NCBI RefSeq assembly: GCF_024448505.1
Contig: NZ_JAMOHV010000015.1
Location: forward strand, 1 to 64,000
Length of the DNA: 64,000 nucleotides
Reading direction: 5' to 3'
From: Stutzerimonas degradans
GTDB lineage: Bacteria > Pseudomonadota > Gammaproteobacteria > Pseudomonadales > Pseudomonadaceae
Translations under genes and position numbers: made by a program
Part shown: positions 51,714 through 62,078 of the stretch, one piece after another
Layout: the number at the start of each line of letters is the position of its first letter
Position numbering within the stretch: the first letter of the stretch is position 1
Notes under the pieces: generated by a model
Database searches by the model: none
Seen by the model: the letters and a program-made list of their open reading frames with translations, nothing else
What the model was told of the DNA's origin: nothing

Positions 51714-52022
51714 ATGCCCCGCTTTTCCCTGTTCGCTCTGTTCGTCGCGCTGCTGGCCAGCGAGCCGGCAAGCGCCTCATCCACCTTTCGCTGCAACAGC
51801 CGTCTGGTCAGCCTGGAGGCCAGTACGGCGCAGGTTCGCGAGCGCTGTGGCGAGCCCAGCAGTAGAGCAATGATCGGCTACAAAGAGGTCGTCGATGAAT
51901 ACGGCTACCTGCAGGAAGTAGTCGTCGAGGAATGGGGCTACGGCCCGAGTCACGGCATGTACCACTACCTGCGCTTCGAGGGAAATCGCCTGCACAGCAT
52001 CGACAGCCAGCGCGCCAACTGA
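51714..52022 (+). CDS. DUF2845 periplasmic protein, copy 2
   Basis: The 102-residue paralogue of the preceding gene has a signal peptide (about 1-22, ending ASA), FRCNSRLVSLEASTAQVRER then CGEP, and VEEWGYGPSHGMYHYLRFEG. The two Cys and the W-x-Y-G-P turn are conserved between the copies, while the middle differs (YKEVVDEYGYLQEVV here). AGGAGT lies 8 bases before the ATG, and it follows copy 1 by 17 bases. The function is unknown. Confidence 0.82.
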   Translation: MPRFSLFALFVALLASEPASASSTFRCNSRLVSLEASTAQVRERCGEPSSRAMIGYKEVVDEYGYLQEVVVEEWGYGPSHGMYHYLRFEGNRLHSIDSQRAN

Positions 52023-52023
52023 A

Positions 52024-52051
52024 TAAAAAACCCCACACGAGGTGGGGTTCC
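52024..52051. terminator. Bidirectional terminator (DUF2845 / BON gene)
   Basis: AACCCCAC / GTGGGGTT is a perfect stem with loop ACGAG. It is flanked by A-rich sequence on the left, which is a T-run for the minus strand. It lies between convergent genes. Confidence 0.75.
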
Positions 52052-52071
52052 GTCAGGCTTGGCGCCGAATC

Positions 52072-52446
52072 TTATTCGGCGACCTTCAGACCGTCGGCGG
52101 CGACGTCGGTCACGCCCTTGATCTGCCGAGCCTTGGCGACTGCGGCTTCCTTCTCTGCCTCGGTCGCAACGGTACCGGACAGCGACACTACGCCGTTCTT
52201 GGTTTCAACTTCGATATCCATGCCCGGGGTGGCGTCTTCGGCCAGCAGGGTCGACTTCACCTTGGTGGTGATCCAAGTATCGGAAGCGGCGTCCTTGGCC
52301 TCTTCCACATTCTCATTGGCGGCGAGCATGACGGCTTCGGTTTTCTCGATAGCAGGCGTGCTGTCGGCCATTGCCACACCCGCCAGCGGCAGACTGAAGG
52401 CAGCAACAACCGCGGCGGCAGTGAGGGAGGTCTGAATCTTTTTCAT
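52072..52446 (-). CDS. BON-domain periplasmic protein (OsmY-like)
   Basis: The 124-residue protein has a signal peptide (1-26, ending AGVAMA). A short spacer leads to one BON domain (about 55-124): DTWITTKVKSTLLAEDATPG then MDIEVETKNGVVSLSGTVAT and AVAKARQIKGVTDVAADGL. BON proteins bind phospholipid membranes and are often osmotic-stress induced. It has one BON domain where E. coli OsmY has two. An AGGAGTGACATC element precedes the ATG. Confidence 0.88.
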   Translation of the reverse strand: MKKIQTSLTAAAVVAAFSLPLAGVAMADSTPAIEKTEAVMLAANENVEEAKDAASDTWITTKVKSTLLAEDATPGMDIEVETKNGVVSLSGTVATEAEKEAAVAKARQIKGVTDVAADGLKVAE

Positions 52447-52671
52447 GATGTCACTCCTGTTTCTCGTGGTTTCCGGACATTGCTTCCAGCCCGGAGTCAG
52501 GAATAACAGCGCAAGCGCCGTGCCAACCGAAGCGACATGGAAATATCCTTTAACTTCAATAGATTACGAAAATCAGGTATTCCGCTAAGACGTGCACTAT
52601 GCACGCTTGGCCTGTGCCACGCATGCATCTTGCAATCAGCTGTAAGACGATTGGAGGCGATTCCAGACAAC

Positions 52672-52700
52672 AAAAAAGGCCCCGAAGGGCCTTTTTTGTT
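52672..52700 (-). terminator. Rho-independent terminator after pnp
   Basis: AAAAAAGGCCC / GGGCCTTTTTT has a short loop. It is strong and symmetrical enough to act both ways, and lies 18 bases past the pnp stop. Confidence 0.9.
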
Positions 52701-52717
52701 CGGCTGAAATGTCAGGC

Positions 52718-54823
52718 TCAGACGCCCGAGGCCTCTGCCGCTGCGACGTCCTTGATCGAGAGCTTGATACGGCCGCGGTTGTCCACGTCCAGTACCAGCA
52801 CCTTCACTTCCTGACCTTCCTTGAGCACGTCAGTGACCTTCTCGATGCGCTGATCGCTGATCTGCGAGATGTGCACCAAGCCGTCCTTGCCCGGCAGGAT
52901 GTTGACGAAGGCGCCGAAGTCGACGATACGCTCGACCTTGCCGACGTAGATCTTGCCGATTTCGGCTTCGGCAGTGATGCCCAGCACGCGCTGTTTGGCC
53001 GCCTCGGCCGCTTCCTTGGTTTCGCCGAAGATCTTGATCGAGCCGTCGTCCTCGATGTCGATCGAAGCCTTGGTTTCTTCGCAGATGGCGCGAATGGTGG
53101 CGCCGCCCTTGCCGATCACGTCGCGAATTTTGTCCTGGTCGATCTTCATCGCCAGCATGGTCGGTGCGTTGGCCGACAGCTCGCTGCGCGACTGGGCAAT
53201 GACCTGATTCATCTGACCGAGAATGTTCAGGCGCGCTTCCAGCGCCTGGCCCAGGGCGATCTCCATGATCTCTTCGGTGATGCCCTGGATCTTGATGTCC
53301 ATCTGCAGCGCGGTGACGCCCTTGGCGGTACCGGCAACCTTGAAGTCCATGTCGCCCAGATGGTCCTCGTCACCGAGGATGTCGGTCAGCACGGCGAACT
53401 TGTCGCCTTCCTTGACCAGACCCATCGCAATACCGGCTACCGGCGCCTTCATCGGCACGCCGGCGTCCATCAGTGCCAGCGAGGCACCGCAAACCGACGC
53501 CATGGAGCTGGAGCCGTTGGACTCGGTAATTTCGGAAACCACGCGGATGGTGTATGGGAATTCGTCGGCGCTCGGCAGCATGGCGGCAACGCCACGACGG
53601 GCCAGGCGACCGTGACCGATTTCGCGGCGACCGGTAGCGCCCATGCGACCACACTCACCGACCGAGTACGGCGGGAAGTTGTAGTGCAGCATGAAGGGGT
53701 CTTTCTTCTCGCCTTCGAGGGTGTCGAGCAGCTGCGCGTCACGGGCAGTGCCGAGGGTAGCAACGACCAGCGCCTGGGTTTCGCCACGGGTGAACAGTGC
53801 CGAACCGTGGGTCTTGTCCAGCACGCCGACTTCGATGTTCAGGCCACGCACAGTGCGGGTGTCACGGCCATCGATACGCGGCTTGCCGTTGACGATGTTC
53901 TCGCGAACGGTGCGGTATTCGATTTCACCGAAGGCGTCCTTCACTTCGCCAGCGGACGGCTGGCCTTCTTCGCCGGAGAACTTGGCGACGACCTGGTCCT
54001 TCAACTCGCCCAGGCGCGCGTAGCGGTCCTGCTTGATGGTGATGGTATAGGCCTGGGAGATGGCTTCGCCGAACTCGCTGCGGATGGCGTCGAGCAGCGC
54101 GGTATTGGCTTGCGGAGCAGTCCAGTTCCAGCGCGGCTTGCCAGCTTCGGCGGCGAGCTCTTCGACAGCCTTGACCACGGCCTGGAATTCTTCGTGAGCA
54201 AACAGCACGGCGCCCAGCATCTGGTCTTCCGTCAGCTCGCGAGCTTCCGATTCGACCATCAGCACGGCGTCCTTGGTGCCGGCCACGACCATGTCCAGGC
54301 TGGAAGCCTTGAGCTGTTCGTAGTTCGGGTTCAGCAGGTAGCCGGTTTCCGGGTGGAAGGCCACGCGCGCGGCACCAATGGGGCCGTCGAACGGAATGCC
54401 GGATACCGCCAGGGCAGCCGAAGTACCGATCATCGCAGCGATGTCCGGATCAGTTTTCTTGCTGGTGGAAACGACGGTACAGATGACCTGCACTTCGTTC
54501 TGGAAGCCTTCCGGGAACAGCGGACGGATCGGACGATCGATCAGACGCGAGGTCAGGGTTTCCTTCTCGGAAGGACGCGCCTCACGCTTGAAGAAGCCGC
54601 CCGGGATCTTGCCGGCCGCATAAGTCTTCTCCTGGTAGTGCACGGAGAGCGGGAAGAACCCTTTGCTCGGGTCGGCGGTCTTGGCACCGACCACGGTGAC
54701 CAGCACGGTGACATCGTCATCGACGGTGACCAGCACGGCGCCGGAGGCTTGGCGAGCGATACGGCCCGTCTCCAGGGTTACGGTCGACTGACCGAATTGA
54801 AACTTCTTGATTACCGGATTCAC
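52718..54823 (-). CDS. pnp: Polynucleotide phosphorylase
   Basis: The 701-residue 3'-to-5' phosphorolytic exoribonuclease is a degradosome component. Two RNase PH domains (about 1-140 and 310-545), an alpha-helical linker, a KH domain (about 552-610; [15 protein letters not shown]) and an S1 domain (about 620-690; [20 protein letters not shown]) are present. [14 protein letters not shown] and [13 protein letters not shown] are phosphate-site regions. The start follows AAGGAAAAACC. It lies downstream of rpsO, with a hairpin between. Confidence 0.97.
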   Translation of the reverse strand: MNPVIKKFQFGQSTVTLETGRIARQASGAVLVTVDDDVTVLVTVVGAKTADPSKGFFPLSVHYQEKTYAAGKIPGGFFKREARPSEKETLTSRLIDRPIRPLFPEGFQNEVQVICTVVSTSKKTDPDIAAMIGTSAALAVSGIPFDGPIGAARVAFHPETGYLLNPNYEQLKASSLDMVVAGTKDAVLMVESEARELTEDQMLGAVLFAHEEFQAVVKAVEELAAEAGKPRWNWTAPQANTALLDAIRSEFGEAISQAYTITIKQDRYARLGELKDQVVAKFSGEEGQPSAGEVKDAFGEIEYRTVRENIVNGKPRIDGRDTRTVRGLNIEVGVLDKTHGSALFTRGETQALVVATLGTARDAQLLDTLEGEKKDPFMLHYNFPPYSVGECGRMGATGRREIGHGRLARRGVAAMLPSADEFPYTIRVVSEITESNGSSSMASVCGASLALMDAGVPMKAPVAGIAMGLVKEGDKFAVLTDILGDEDHLGDMDFKVAGTAKGVTALQMDIKIQGITEEIMEIALGQALEARLNILGQMNQVIAQSRSELSANAPTMLAMKIDQDKIRDVIGKGGATIRAICEETKASIDIEDDGSIKIFGETKEAAEAAKQRVLGITAEAEIGKIYVGKVERIVDFGAFVNILPGKDGLVHISQISDQRIEKVTDVLKEGQEVKVLVLDVDNRGRIKLSIKDVAAAEASGV

Positions 54824-54920
54824 GGTTTTTCCTTCTCTTTGTTGCCTTGGGGAAATTGACGGGAAACTCGGGAGTCGGACCCGGGGCTTCCTGCAGAAAA
54901 GCCTGTCGCTTAAAGCCGAA

Positions 54921-54954
54921 AGCTGGAAGCAAGAGCGATGTCCTGCTTCCAGCT
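54921..54954 (-). repeat. Perfect hairpin between rpsO and pnp
   Basis: AGCTGGAAGCA (54921-54931) and TGCTTCCAGCT (54944-54954) form an 11-bp perfect stem. It could be an rpsO terminator or attenuator, or an RNase III processing site like the one controlling pnp in E. coli. It has no T-run. Confidence 0.65.
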
Positions 54955-54985
54955 TCCGATTTCCAGCGTACAGCTCGGGCGCGTC

Positions 54986-55255
54986 TTAGCGACGCAGACC
55001 CAGACGGCCGATGAGGGCACTGTAACGAGTGGTGTCCTTACCCTTCAGGTAGTCCAGCAGCTTGCGGCGCTGGTTAACCATACGGATCAGGCCACGACGG
55101 GAGTGGTGGTCCTTGCCGTTGGCCTTGAAGTGGTCCTGCAGCTTGTTGATGTTGGCGGTCAGCAGGGCAACCTGCACTTCCGGAGAACCGGTATCGCCTT
55201 CAGCTTGCTTGTACTCGTTAACGATCTGGGCTTTTTCTTCAACGCTCAGTGCCAT
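54986..55255 (-). CDS. rpsO: 30S ribosomal protein S15
   Basis: The 89-residue protein binds 16S rRNA helices 20-22. [20 protein letters not shown], then [20 protein letters not shown] and the C-terminal [20 protein letters not shown] are canonical, and the length is the family's 89. AGGAG lies 7 bases before the ATG. Confidence 0.98.
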
Positions 55256-55307
55256 GATGGGCTCCTAGAGTGAACAGGCCGGGAACGGGTCCCGTGTTTA
55301 ATAGAGA

Positions 55308-55376
55308 GGAATGACCGCGCCTGTTGACAGCCACCCTCTGACGCAACGCGCGAACGCGCTGCGCACCGGTCATTCC
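55308..55376. repeat. Inverted repeat spanning the truB end and rpsO upstream region
   Basis: GGAATGACCG (55308-55317) and CGGTCATTCC (55367-55376) are perfect 10-bp arms 49 bases apart. The right arm overlaps the last codons of truB. It is possibly a long-range RNA stem or a regulator site near the rpsO promoter; no function is assigned. Confidence 0.5.
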
Positions 55377-56287
55377 GACCGAATCAGTCGACGCGGCGCG
55401 ATGCGCCCGTCTTCGCTCACCTCACCGATACCGATGAAGCGTCCGACGTGATCCTGTACGCGGACCATGCCGTATTTCGGCGCCTCCGGCGCCCGCACCG
55501 GCTGCCCGTGCAGCCAGTAATAAGCGCTGTGCTCGGACAGCTGCAACAGCGGCCAATGTTCCAGTCCGCTGTCCACCGGTTGCAGGAACCGGTCCAGCGC
55601 CTCGGCACCGCCTTCTGCATGCGCCTGCTCCAGAGCCTCGAGCGTCACGGTCTGCGCCAGGCTGAACGGCCCGGCCTGAGTCCGGCGCAGCTCGGCGACA
55701 TGCGCCCCGCAGCCCAGCAGCTGGCCGAGATCCTCAACCAGCGTGCGGATATAGGTACCCTTGCTACACGCCACAGACAAGCGCGCCTTGTCGCCCTCGA
55801 GCGCGAGCAGCTCCAAGCGCGCAATATTAACAGAACGCGGCTCGCGCTCCACCACCTCGCCGGCGCGGGCGAGCTTGTACAACGGCTGACCATCGCGCTT
55901 GAGCGCCGAATACATCGGCGGCACCTGCTGAATATCACCGCGAAAGCGCGGCAGCAGCGCTTCGAACTGTTCAGGCGAAACCGACACCGGATTACGCTCG
56001 AGGATTTCACCCTCGGCATCGGCCGTCGTGGTGGTCACGCCCAGCTGCATGACCGTCTCGTAGGCCTTGTCGGCATCGAGCAGATACTGCGAGAACTTGG
56101 TTGCCTCGCCGAAGCACAGCGGCAATACGCCGGTCGCCAGCGGATCGAGGCTGCCGGTATGCCCGGCCTTCTCTGCATTGAGCAGCCAGCGCACCTTCTG
56201 CAGCGCCGCATTGGAGGTGAATCCGCGAGGCTTGTCGAGCAGGATGATGCCGTTCACATCGCGTCGAACACGCTTGACCTGGACCAC
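55370..56287 (-). CDS. truB: tRNA pseudouridine(55) synthase, GTG start
   Basis: The 305-residue enzyme converts U55 of all tRNAs. Motif [25 protein letters not shown] contains the catalytic Asp. [20 protein letters not shown] start, [19 protein letters not shown] and [20 protein letters not shown] follow the family. The codon at 56287 is GTG, with GGAGAG inside the rbfA end. rbfA stops 2 bases upstream, so the genes are coupled. Confidence 0.96.
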   Translation of the reverse strand: MVQVKRVRRDVNGIILLDKPRGFTSNAALQKVRWLLNAEKAGHTGSLDPLATGVLPLCFGEATKFSQYLLDADKAYETVMQLGVTTTTADAEGEILERNPVSVSPEQFEALLPRFRGDIQQVPPMYSALKRDGQPLYKLARAGEVVEREPRSVNIARLELLALEGDKARLSVACSKGTYIRTLVEDLGQLLGCGAHVAELRRTQAGPFSLAQTVTLEALEQAHAEGGAEALDRFLQPVDSGLEHWPLLQLSEHSAYYWLHGQPVRAPEAPKYGMVRVQDHVGRFIGIGEVSEDGRIAPRRLIRSE

Positions 56288-56289
56288 GC

Positions 56290-56679
56290 TTACTCTCCGC
56301 TTCCGTCGCTGTGCTTGCGATCTTCGGCGACCGCGCGCTCGATCAGCGAACTCAGCTCGACGCCACGGCGAATGCTCGCGTCATAGTTGAAATGCAGCTG
56401 CGGCACGCTGCGCAGCTTCATGCTCTTGCCCAGCTGCATGCGCAGGAAGCCGGCGGCCTCATTGAGAATGCGCAGGTTGCCCCTTACCGCCTCCTCGTTG
56501 TCGTCCTGCCCCATGATGGTGATGAAGATCTTCGCGTGGGACAGATCCCGGCTGACGTCAACGCCGGTGATGGTGACCAGTCCCAGACGCGGATCCTTAA
56601 TCTCGCGCTGGATCAACTGGGCCAGCTCGCGCTGCATCTGATCGCCGATACGCTGGGTACGGCTGAATTCTTTGGCCAT
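56290..56679 (-). CDS. rbfA: Ribosome-binding factor A
   Basis: The 129-residue KH-type protein is needed for late 30S maturation and 16S 5'-end processing. [20 protein letters not shown], then [20 protein letters not shown] and [19 protein letters not shown] match the family. The start at 56679 is chosen (AGAGGC upstream); the longer frame is not family-like. infB lies upstream after a 116-base spacer with palindromic words. Confidence 0.96.
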   Translation of the reverse strand: MAKEFSRTQRIGDQMQRELAQLIQREIKDPRLGLVTITGVDVSRDLSHAKIFITIMGQDDNEEAVRGNLRILNEAAGFLRMQLGKSMKLRSVPQLHFNYDASIRRGVELSSLIERAVAEDRKHSDGSGE

Positions 56680-56739
56680 AAAAACTGCCTCTGGCTGCAC
56701 GCTGCAGGCTTGAAAAATTCGTGATACCGCAAAGCCAAA

Positions 56740-56775
56740 CGGCAAGCGCCAAGTGATCACACTCGACGCTTGCCG
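56740..56775. repeat. Palindrome in the infB-rbfA spacer
   Basis: CGGCAAGCG (56740-56748) and CGCTTGCCG (56767-56775) are perfect arms just before the infB stop in plus orientation. The GCTTGCCG word also occurs in direct repeat upstream of cbrX (about 36886-36902) and resembles the rpsO-pnp hairpin. This suggests a dispersed intergenic repeat family. Confidence 0.5.
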
Positions 56776-56795
56776 CTGGAAGTTTGCAACTCGGA

Positions 56796-59294
56796 TTACA
56801 GTGAACGGGCCACTTGGACCTTCTCGAACACTTCGATTTTGTCGCCGACCTTGACGTCGTTATAGCTCTTCACGCCGATACCGCATTCCATGCCGGCACG
56901 GACTTCCGAGACGTCATCCTTGAAGCGACGCAAGGACTCCAGCTCGCCTTCGAAGATCACCACATCGTCGCGCAGAACGCGAATCGGACGGTTGCGGTGC
57001 ACCATACCCTCGGTAACCATGCAGCCGGCAACCGCGCCAAACTTCGGCGAACGGAACACGTCGCGCACCTCGGCTATACCCAGAATATTCTCGCGCACAT
57101 CGCTGCCGAGCATACCGGTGAGCGCCTTTTTGACGTCCTCGATGATGTCGTAAATGACGTTGTAGTAGCGCATATCCAGGCCTTCGGCCTCGACGATCTT
57201 GCGCGCGCCAGCGTCGGCACGCACGTTGAAGCCGAAGATCACCGCACTGGATGCCAGCGCCAGGTTGGCATCGGATTCAGTGATACCACCGACACCGCCA
57301 CCGACCACGCGCACCTGCACCTCGTCGTTGCCCAGACCGTTGAGCGAACCCTGCAGCGCTTCGAGCGAGCCGCGCACGTCGGCCTTGAGCACGATGTTGA
57401 GCGTCTTCTTCTCGTCCTGCCCCATCGTCTCGAAGATGTTCTCCAGCTTGCCAGCGTGGGCACGTGCCAGTTTCACTTCGCGGAACTTGCCCTGACGGAA
57501 CAAGGCGACTTCGCGTGCCTTCTTCTCGTCGGCGACCACGGTAAGGTCATCACCGGCTTCGGGCGTACCATCCAGGCCGAGGATTTCCACCGGAATGGAC
57601 GGACCGGCTTCCTTCACCGGCTTGCCATTCTCGTCGAGCATGGCGCGCACGCGACCGAAGTTCACACCGCACAGGACCATGTCGCCTTGGCGCAGCGTGC
57701 CGTCCTGAACCAGCACGGTAGCCACCGGGCCGCGGCCCTTGTCCAGGCGCGACTCGACCACAACACCGCGACCAGGCGCCGAAGGCGTGGCCTTGAGTTC
57801 GAGGATCTCGGCCTGCAGCAGAACGGCTTCCAGCAGTTCGTCGACGCCGGTACCCATCTTCGCGGAAACAGGAATGAACGGCGTGTCGCCACCCCACTCC
57901 TCGGGGATAACATCGAGCGCAGCCAGGCCGTTCTTGATGTTGTCCGGATTGGCTTCCGGCTTGTCGATCTTGTTCACCGCGACCACGATCGGCACACCTG
58001 CCGCCTTCGCGTGCTGCACGGCTTCCTGGGTTTGCGGCATGACGCCGTCGTCCGCCGCAACCACCAGGATGACGATGTCGGTCGCTTTCGCACCGCGGGC
58101 ACGCATCGCGGTGAACGCCGCGTGACCGGGGGTATCGAGGAACGTGACCATGCCACGCTCGGTTTCGACGTGGTAGGCGCCGATGTGCTGAGTAATGCCG
58201 CCCGCTTCGCCAACGGCAACCTTGGCACGACGGATGTAATCGAGCAGGGAGGTCTTGCCGTGGTCGACGTGGCCCATCACGGTCACCACCGGCGCGCGGG
58301 TCATCTCCTCGCCTTCGAACTTCAGCAGTTCGGCCAGCTGTTCTTCCAGCGCGTTGTCGCTGACCAGCTTGACCTTGTGGCCGAGCTCCTCGGCCACAAG
58401 CTGCGCGGTTTCCCGGTCGAGCACCTGATTGATGGTGACCGGCGAGCCCATCTTGAACATGAACTTGATGACTTCGGCAGCCTTGACCGACATCTGCTGG
58501 GCCAGCTCGGCCACGGTGATGGTTTCGCCGATCGAAACTTCACGTACGACCGGTCCGGTCGGGCTCTGGAAGCCATGCGCATTACGCTTCTTGAGTTTGG
58601 ACTTGCCGCGACCGCCACGACGGAAGCCGTCGGCGTCATCCTCGCCACTGCGCACGGTACGTGTCAGCGGCGCCTTGGTCTTGAGCGACGGGCGATGTTG
58701 CGCATGCTTGCGATCACGACGATCGTCGTCGTCGCTGCGCGGCTTCTCGGCACGGCGAGCTTCTTCTTTCTTGCGCTCATCGCTCGGAGCGGCCGCGACT
58801 GCGGCTTCGACAGCTGCCGGCTCGACGACAACTTCAGCGGCACTGGGCTGAGCTGCAGCAACCGGAGTCTGCTCTTGCTGCTTCTGGCGACGGGCTTCTT
58901 CCTCCGCACGCGCGCGCGCCTCTTCTTCTGCCTTCAAGCGAGCCGCTTCTTCGGCCGCGCGCTGCTCTTCCAGTTCGCGTTGCTTCTCGGCCTCAATCTC
59001 ATCCGGGCCGCGCTTGACGAAGGTTTTCTTCTTGCGCACCTCGACGCTGATGGTCTTGCTGCCGCCGACCTTCAGCTTGGTGGTGGTCTTGCGCTGCAAG
59101 GTGATCTTGCGCGGCTCGTCCATCTTGGCGCCGTGACTGCTTTTCAAATGAGCCAGCAGGGCCTGCTTTTCGTTATCGGTCACCACTTGCTCGGCGCTGG
59201 TGTGCGGCAGTCCTGCCTCACGCATCTGCTGCAGCAGTCGCTCGACCGGTGTGTCGACCACTTGGGCCAGTTCTTTCACCGTGACTTGCGTCAT
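56796..59294 (-). CDS. infB: Translation initiation factor IF-2
   Basis: The 832-residue GTPase brings fMet-tRNA to the 30S subunit. It has an N-terminal IF2_N domain (1-50), a highly charged Ala/Glu/Arg linker (about 75-240), and a second IF2_N-like region (about 250-310). The G domain has G1 GHVDHGKT, G3 DTPGHAAF, G4 NKID and G5 SAKMGTG. Domains II-IV end in [26 protein letters not shown] precedes the ATG. nusA ends 28 bases upstream. Confidence 0.97.
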   Translation of the reverse strand: MTQVTVKELAQVVDTPVERLLQQMREAGLPHTSAEQVVTDNEKQALLAHLKSSHGAKMDEPRKITLQRKTTTKLKVGGSKTISVEVRKKKTFVKRGPDEIEAEKQRELEEQRAAEEAARLKAEEEARARAEEEARRQKQQEQTPVAAAQPSAAEVVVEPAAVEAAVAAAPSDERKKEEARRAEKPRSDDDDRRDRKHAQHRPSLKTKAPLTRTVRSGEDDADGFRRGGRGKSKLKKRNAHGFQSPTGPVVREVSIGETITVAELAQQMSVKAAEVIKFMFKMGSPVTINQVLDRETAQLVAEELGHKVKLVSDNALEEQLAELLKFEGEEMTRAPVVTVMGHVDHGKTSLLDYIRRAKVAVGEAGGITQHIGAYHVETERGMVTFLDTPGHAAFTAMRARGAKATDIVILVVAADDGVMPQTQEAVQHAKAAGVPIVVAVNKIDKPEANPDNIKNGLAALDVIPEEWGGDTPFIPVSAKMGTGVDELLEAVLLQAEILELKATPSAPGRGVVVESRLDKGRGPVATVLVQDGTLRQGDMVLCGVNFGRVRAMLDENGKPVKEAGPSIPVEILGLDGTPEAGDDLTVVADEKKAREVALFRQGKFREVKLARAHAGKLENIFETMGQDEKKTLNIVLKADVRGSLEALQGSLNGLGNDEVQVRVVGGGVGGITESDANLALASSAVIFGFNVRADAGARKIVEAEGLDMRYYNVIYDIIEDVKKALTGMLGSDVRENILGIAEVRDVFRSPKFGAVAGCMVTEGMVHRNRPIRVLRDDVVIFEGELESLRRFKDDVSEVRAGMECGIGVKSYNDVKVGDKIEVFEKVQVARSL

Positions 59295-59322
59295 GCATCT
59301 CTCTCCTCAGGCCGCTAATTAC

Positions 59323-60803
59323 TTACTCGAACCAATGGGCTCGGGCGGCCATGATCAGCTTGCCGGCACGCTCTTCATCGATGCCGTCTATGTCGAGCAA
59401 GTCGTCGATCGACTGCTCGGCCAGGTCTTCGCGGGTAATCACACCCCGCACAGCCAACTCGACCGCCAGTTCTTTGTCCATGCCATCCAGCGCGAGGAGA
59501 TCCTCGGCCGGTTGCGCGTCCGCCAGTTTCTCTTCGGTGGCGATAGCCTTGGTCAGCAGGCGATCCTTGGCACGTGTACGCAGTTCGTTGACGATGTCCT
59601 CATCAAACCCTTCGATGCCGAGCATCTCCTCCATCGGGACGTAGGCGACTTCCTCCAGGGAGGTGAAGCCTTCTTCGACCAGCACCTGGGCCAGCTCCTC
59701 GTCGACGTCCAGCTCTTCGATGAAGCTGCGCAGGATGTCGCCGGTCTCTTCCTGTTGCTTGGCCTGGATATCCGCCTCGGTCATCACGTTCAGCGTCCAG
59801 CCAGTCAGCTGGCTGGCCAGACGGACGTTTTGCCCACCGCGACCGATTGCCTGCGCCAGGTTGTCCTCGGCGACCGCGATATCCATCGCGTGCGCATCCT
59901 CATCGACGATGATCGCTGCCACTTCCGCCGGTGCCATCGCGTTGATCACGAACTGAGCCGGGTTGTCGTCCCACAGGACGATATCCACGGCTCGCCGCCA
60001 ATCTCGCCGGAAACTGCTTGCACGCGCGAGCCGCGCATGCCGATGCAGGCGCCTTGGGGATCAATGCGCTTGTCCTTGGAGCGAACCGCAATCTTGGCGC
60101 GCGAACCCGGATCACGCGAAGCTCCCATCACCTCGATGAGACCCTCGGCAATTTCCGGCACTTCGATGCGGAACAACTCGATCAGCATCTGCGGCGCAGT
60201 ACGCGACAGGATCAGCTGCGGACCGCGGTTCTCCGTGCGGATCTCCTTCAGCAGCGCACGCACGCGGGCACCGACGCGGAAGGTCTCGCGGGCAATAATG
60301 TCCTCGCGCGCCAGCAGAGCCTCGGCATTGTTGCCCAGATCGACGATCACGCTGTCGCGGGTAACTTTTTTTACCGTTCCGGAAATGATCTCGCCGAGGC
60401 GGTCACGATAGGCCTCGACCACCTGGGCACGCTCGGCTTCACGCACCTTCTGCACGATGACCTGCTTGGCGGTCTGCGCAGCGATACGGCCAAACTCGAT
60501 GGACTCGATCTTTTCCTCGAAGACATCGCCAAGTTTTGCATCCGCCTTGCGCTCTTGCGCCTGATCGAGCGCCAGTTGGTAAGCCGGATCCTCAAAATGC
60601 TCGTCATCGACCACCGTCCAGCGGCGGAAGGTTTCATAGCTGCCGTTTTGGCGGTTGATCTCCACACGCAGGTCGACTTCGTCTTCGTAACGCTTTTTGG
60701 TTGCAGTGGCCAGAGCCAGCTCCAACGCTTCAAAAATGACACCAGCCGGCACGCCCTTTTCGTTGGACACCGACTCCACAACCAGCAGTACTTCTTTGCT
60801 CAT
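59323..60803 (-). pseudogene. nusA: Transcription factor NusA, frameshifted in this sequence
   Basis: The coding region is 1481 bases, not a multiple of three. The 5' part (60803 to about 59990) encodes the N-terminal RNAP-binding domain, the S1 domain and the first KH domain, up to VSGEIGGE, then runs out of frame into [10 protein letters not shown]. The 3' part resumes as [20 protein letters not shown] and includes KH2 and two acidic repeats. Joined, they give 493 residues, the usual length. One base is missing near 59989-59992, where an Arg codon (GGERVD) is expected. NusA is normally essential, so a sequencing or assembly error is the best explanation; a real mutation or programmed frameshift is less likely. 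Confidence 0.9.
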
Positions 60804-60850
60804 CGTACGCCTCGCCTTTCGCAATCCATTGGGGTCCGCGGGTTCCGCAT

Positions 60851-61309
60851 TCAGTCAAAACGGGGGACTATGTTGGCCTTGTCGATCAGATCGACAGGCA
60901 ATAGATACTCATGATCATCAACGAGTATCACCACATCCTGCTCCTCCACCCCGCGGAGAAGCCCTTGGAAATTGCGCCGCCCCTCGAAGGGGGAACGCAG
61001 TTTGATTTTTACCTGCTCGCCCACATGGGCGGCGTATTGCTCCAACCTGAACAATGGCCGATCCATACCGGGAGAGGACACCTCAAGGGTGTAATCGACA
61101 CTGATGGGGTCTTCGACATCAAGCACGCCACTGAGCTGACGGCTGACCTTCTCACAATCGTCGATCAGAATACCGTTGGCGTGATCGATATAGACTCGAA
61201 GCAGCGAATGTCTTCCCTGAGAGAGAAACTCGATACCCCAACATTGATACCCGAGCGCCTCTACCACCGGGGCCAACAAGGCCTGCAACTGTTCTAGCTT
61301 GCTCGACAT
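60851..61309 (-). CDS. rimP: Ribosome maturation factor RimP
   Basis: The 152-residue protein is needed for 30S maturation. The N-terminal alpha/beta domain has [20 protein letters not shown] and [36 protein letters not shown] leads to the C-terminal SH3-like domain. The start [12 protein letters not shown] is chosen: the extended frame would run into the upstream terminator. It precedes nusA by 47 bases, in the classic rimP-nusA-infB order. Confidence 0.96.
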   Translation of the reverse strand: MSSKLEQLQALLAPVVEALGYQCWGIEFLSQGRHSLLRVYIDHANGILIDDCEKVSRQLSGVLDVEDPISVDYTLEVSSPGMDRPLFRLEQYAAHVGEQVKIKLRSPFEGRRNFQGLLRGVEEQDVVILVDDHEYLLPVDLIDKANIVPRFD

Positions 61310-61402
61310 CGAAGTCCCTCGCGCATGCTGTACAAACGAAAAATGGGCGAAACGCCCATCCCTGTGATCGCCTGAAGTGCCGGCGACCTGGCCTGAAGCC
61401 AA

Positions 61403-61425
61403 TAAAAAGCCCCTATACAGGGGCT
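61403..61425 (-). terminator. Terminator/attenuator between tRNA-fMet and rimP
   Basis: AGCCCCT / AGGGGCT is a 7-bp stem with loop ATAC. On the minus strand it is followed by TTTTTATT. It would end the tRNA transcript while allowing some read-through into rimP-nusA-infB. Confidence 0.75.
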
Positions 61426-61436
61426 CTTCACTTCAC

Positions 61437-61513
<77 letters not shown>

Positions 61514-61577
61514 ACAAACTGGGCACGAATTGTACGACCATCTTGACAATCGGTCAACCGAAACCCTGATAACAAGA

Positions 61578-61598
61578 AGGCCCGCACTAGGCGGGCCT
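61578..61598 (-). terminator. Hairpin between tRNA-Leu and tRNA-fMet
   Basis: AGGCCCGC / GCGGGCCT has 5 loop bases. The minus-strand tail TCTTGTTA is weak, so partial termination or a processing site is possible. Confidence 0.6.
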
Positions 61599-61605
61599 GC
61601 TTGTT

Positions 61606-61691
61606 TGGTACCGAGGAGGGGACTCGAACCCCTACAGCCTATGGCCACTACCACCTCAAGGTAGCGTGTCTACCAATTCCACCACCTCGGC
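61606..61691 (-). tRNA. tRNA-Leu (GAG)
   Basis: This is 86 bases, class II with a long variable arm and encoded CCA. The acceptor is GCCGAGG / CCTCGGT with A73. The anticodon loop in CTACCTTGAGGTGGTAG gives GAG, reading CUU/CUC Leu codons. It lies between secG and tRNA-fMet on the same strand. Confidence 0.97.
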
Positions 61692-61699
61692 AAAAACCT

Positions 61700-62074
61700 T
61701 TACTGCTTCTCCTGCACCGGAGGTGCATCACCCGTAGGGTTACGCTCTTCCAGAACCGGAACATCATTCACTGCAGGCTTGCTTGCCGGAACCTCAAGCA
61801 CCGCCGGATCAGGCAGACCCGCCTGCGAGATACTGTCAGCCTGCTCCTTGGCGAAAAAGGCCAAGCCCAGGCTTGTCACAAAAAAAACGCCGGCGAGTAT
61901 AGCAGTAAACCGACTCAGAAAGGTAGTACTACCTTGACTTCCGAATACGGTAGCCGAAGCACCCGAACCGAATGAAGCCCCCGCATCCGCACCCTTGCCC
62001 TGCTGCAGCAATACCAACACAACCACACCCAGGGCGACCAGCAGATGCACCACGATCACAACAGTCTGCAACAT
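61700..62074 (-). CDS. secG: Preprotein translocase subunit SecG
   Basis: The 124-residue SecYEG subunit has two membrane helices (about 3-22 and 52-72) connected by [20 protein letters not shown], the conserved SecG loop. The C-terminal tail is long and Pro/Glu-rich, as in pseudomonads. GGGGAAGTGATCAG precedes the ATG, 4 bases after the tpiA stop. A start 12 codons upstream would overlap tpiA and is less likely. Confidence 0.95.
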   Translation of the reverse strand: MLQTVVIVVHLLVALGVVVLVLLQQGKGADAGASFGSGASATVFGSQGSTTFLSRFTAILAGVFFVTSLGLAFFAKEQADSISQAGLPDPAVLEVPASKPAVNDVPVLEERNPTGDAPPVQEKQ

Positions 62075-62078
62075 CTGA

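Noticed and set aside
56814..59318. 834-codon frame opposite infB, and similar long frames opposite pnp and DUF748
   Set aside because: All mirror well-identified genes. Their products are His/Asp/Leu-rich with no recognisable fold, typical of antisense frames in high-GC DNA.
59323..60803. Programmed ribosomal frameshift in nusA
   Set aside because: No slippery heptamer or downstream pseudoknot was seen at the junction, and the gene is not known to be recoded. A sequence error is simpler, so this is kept only as a minor alternative.
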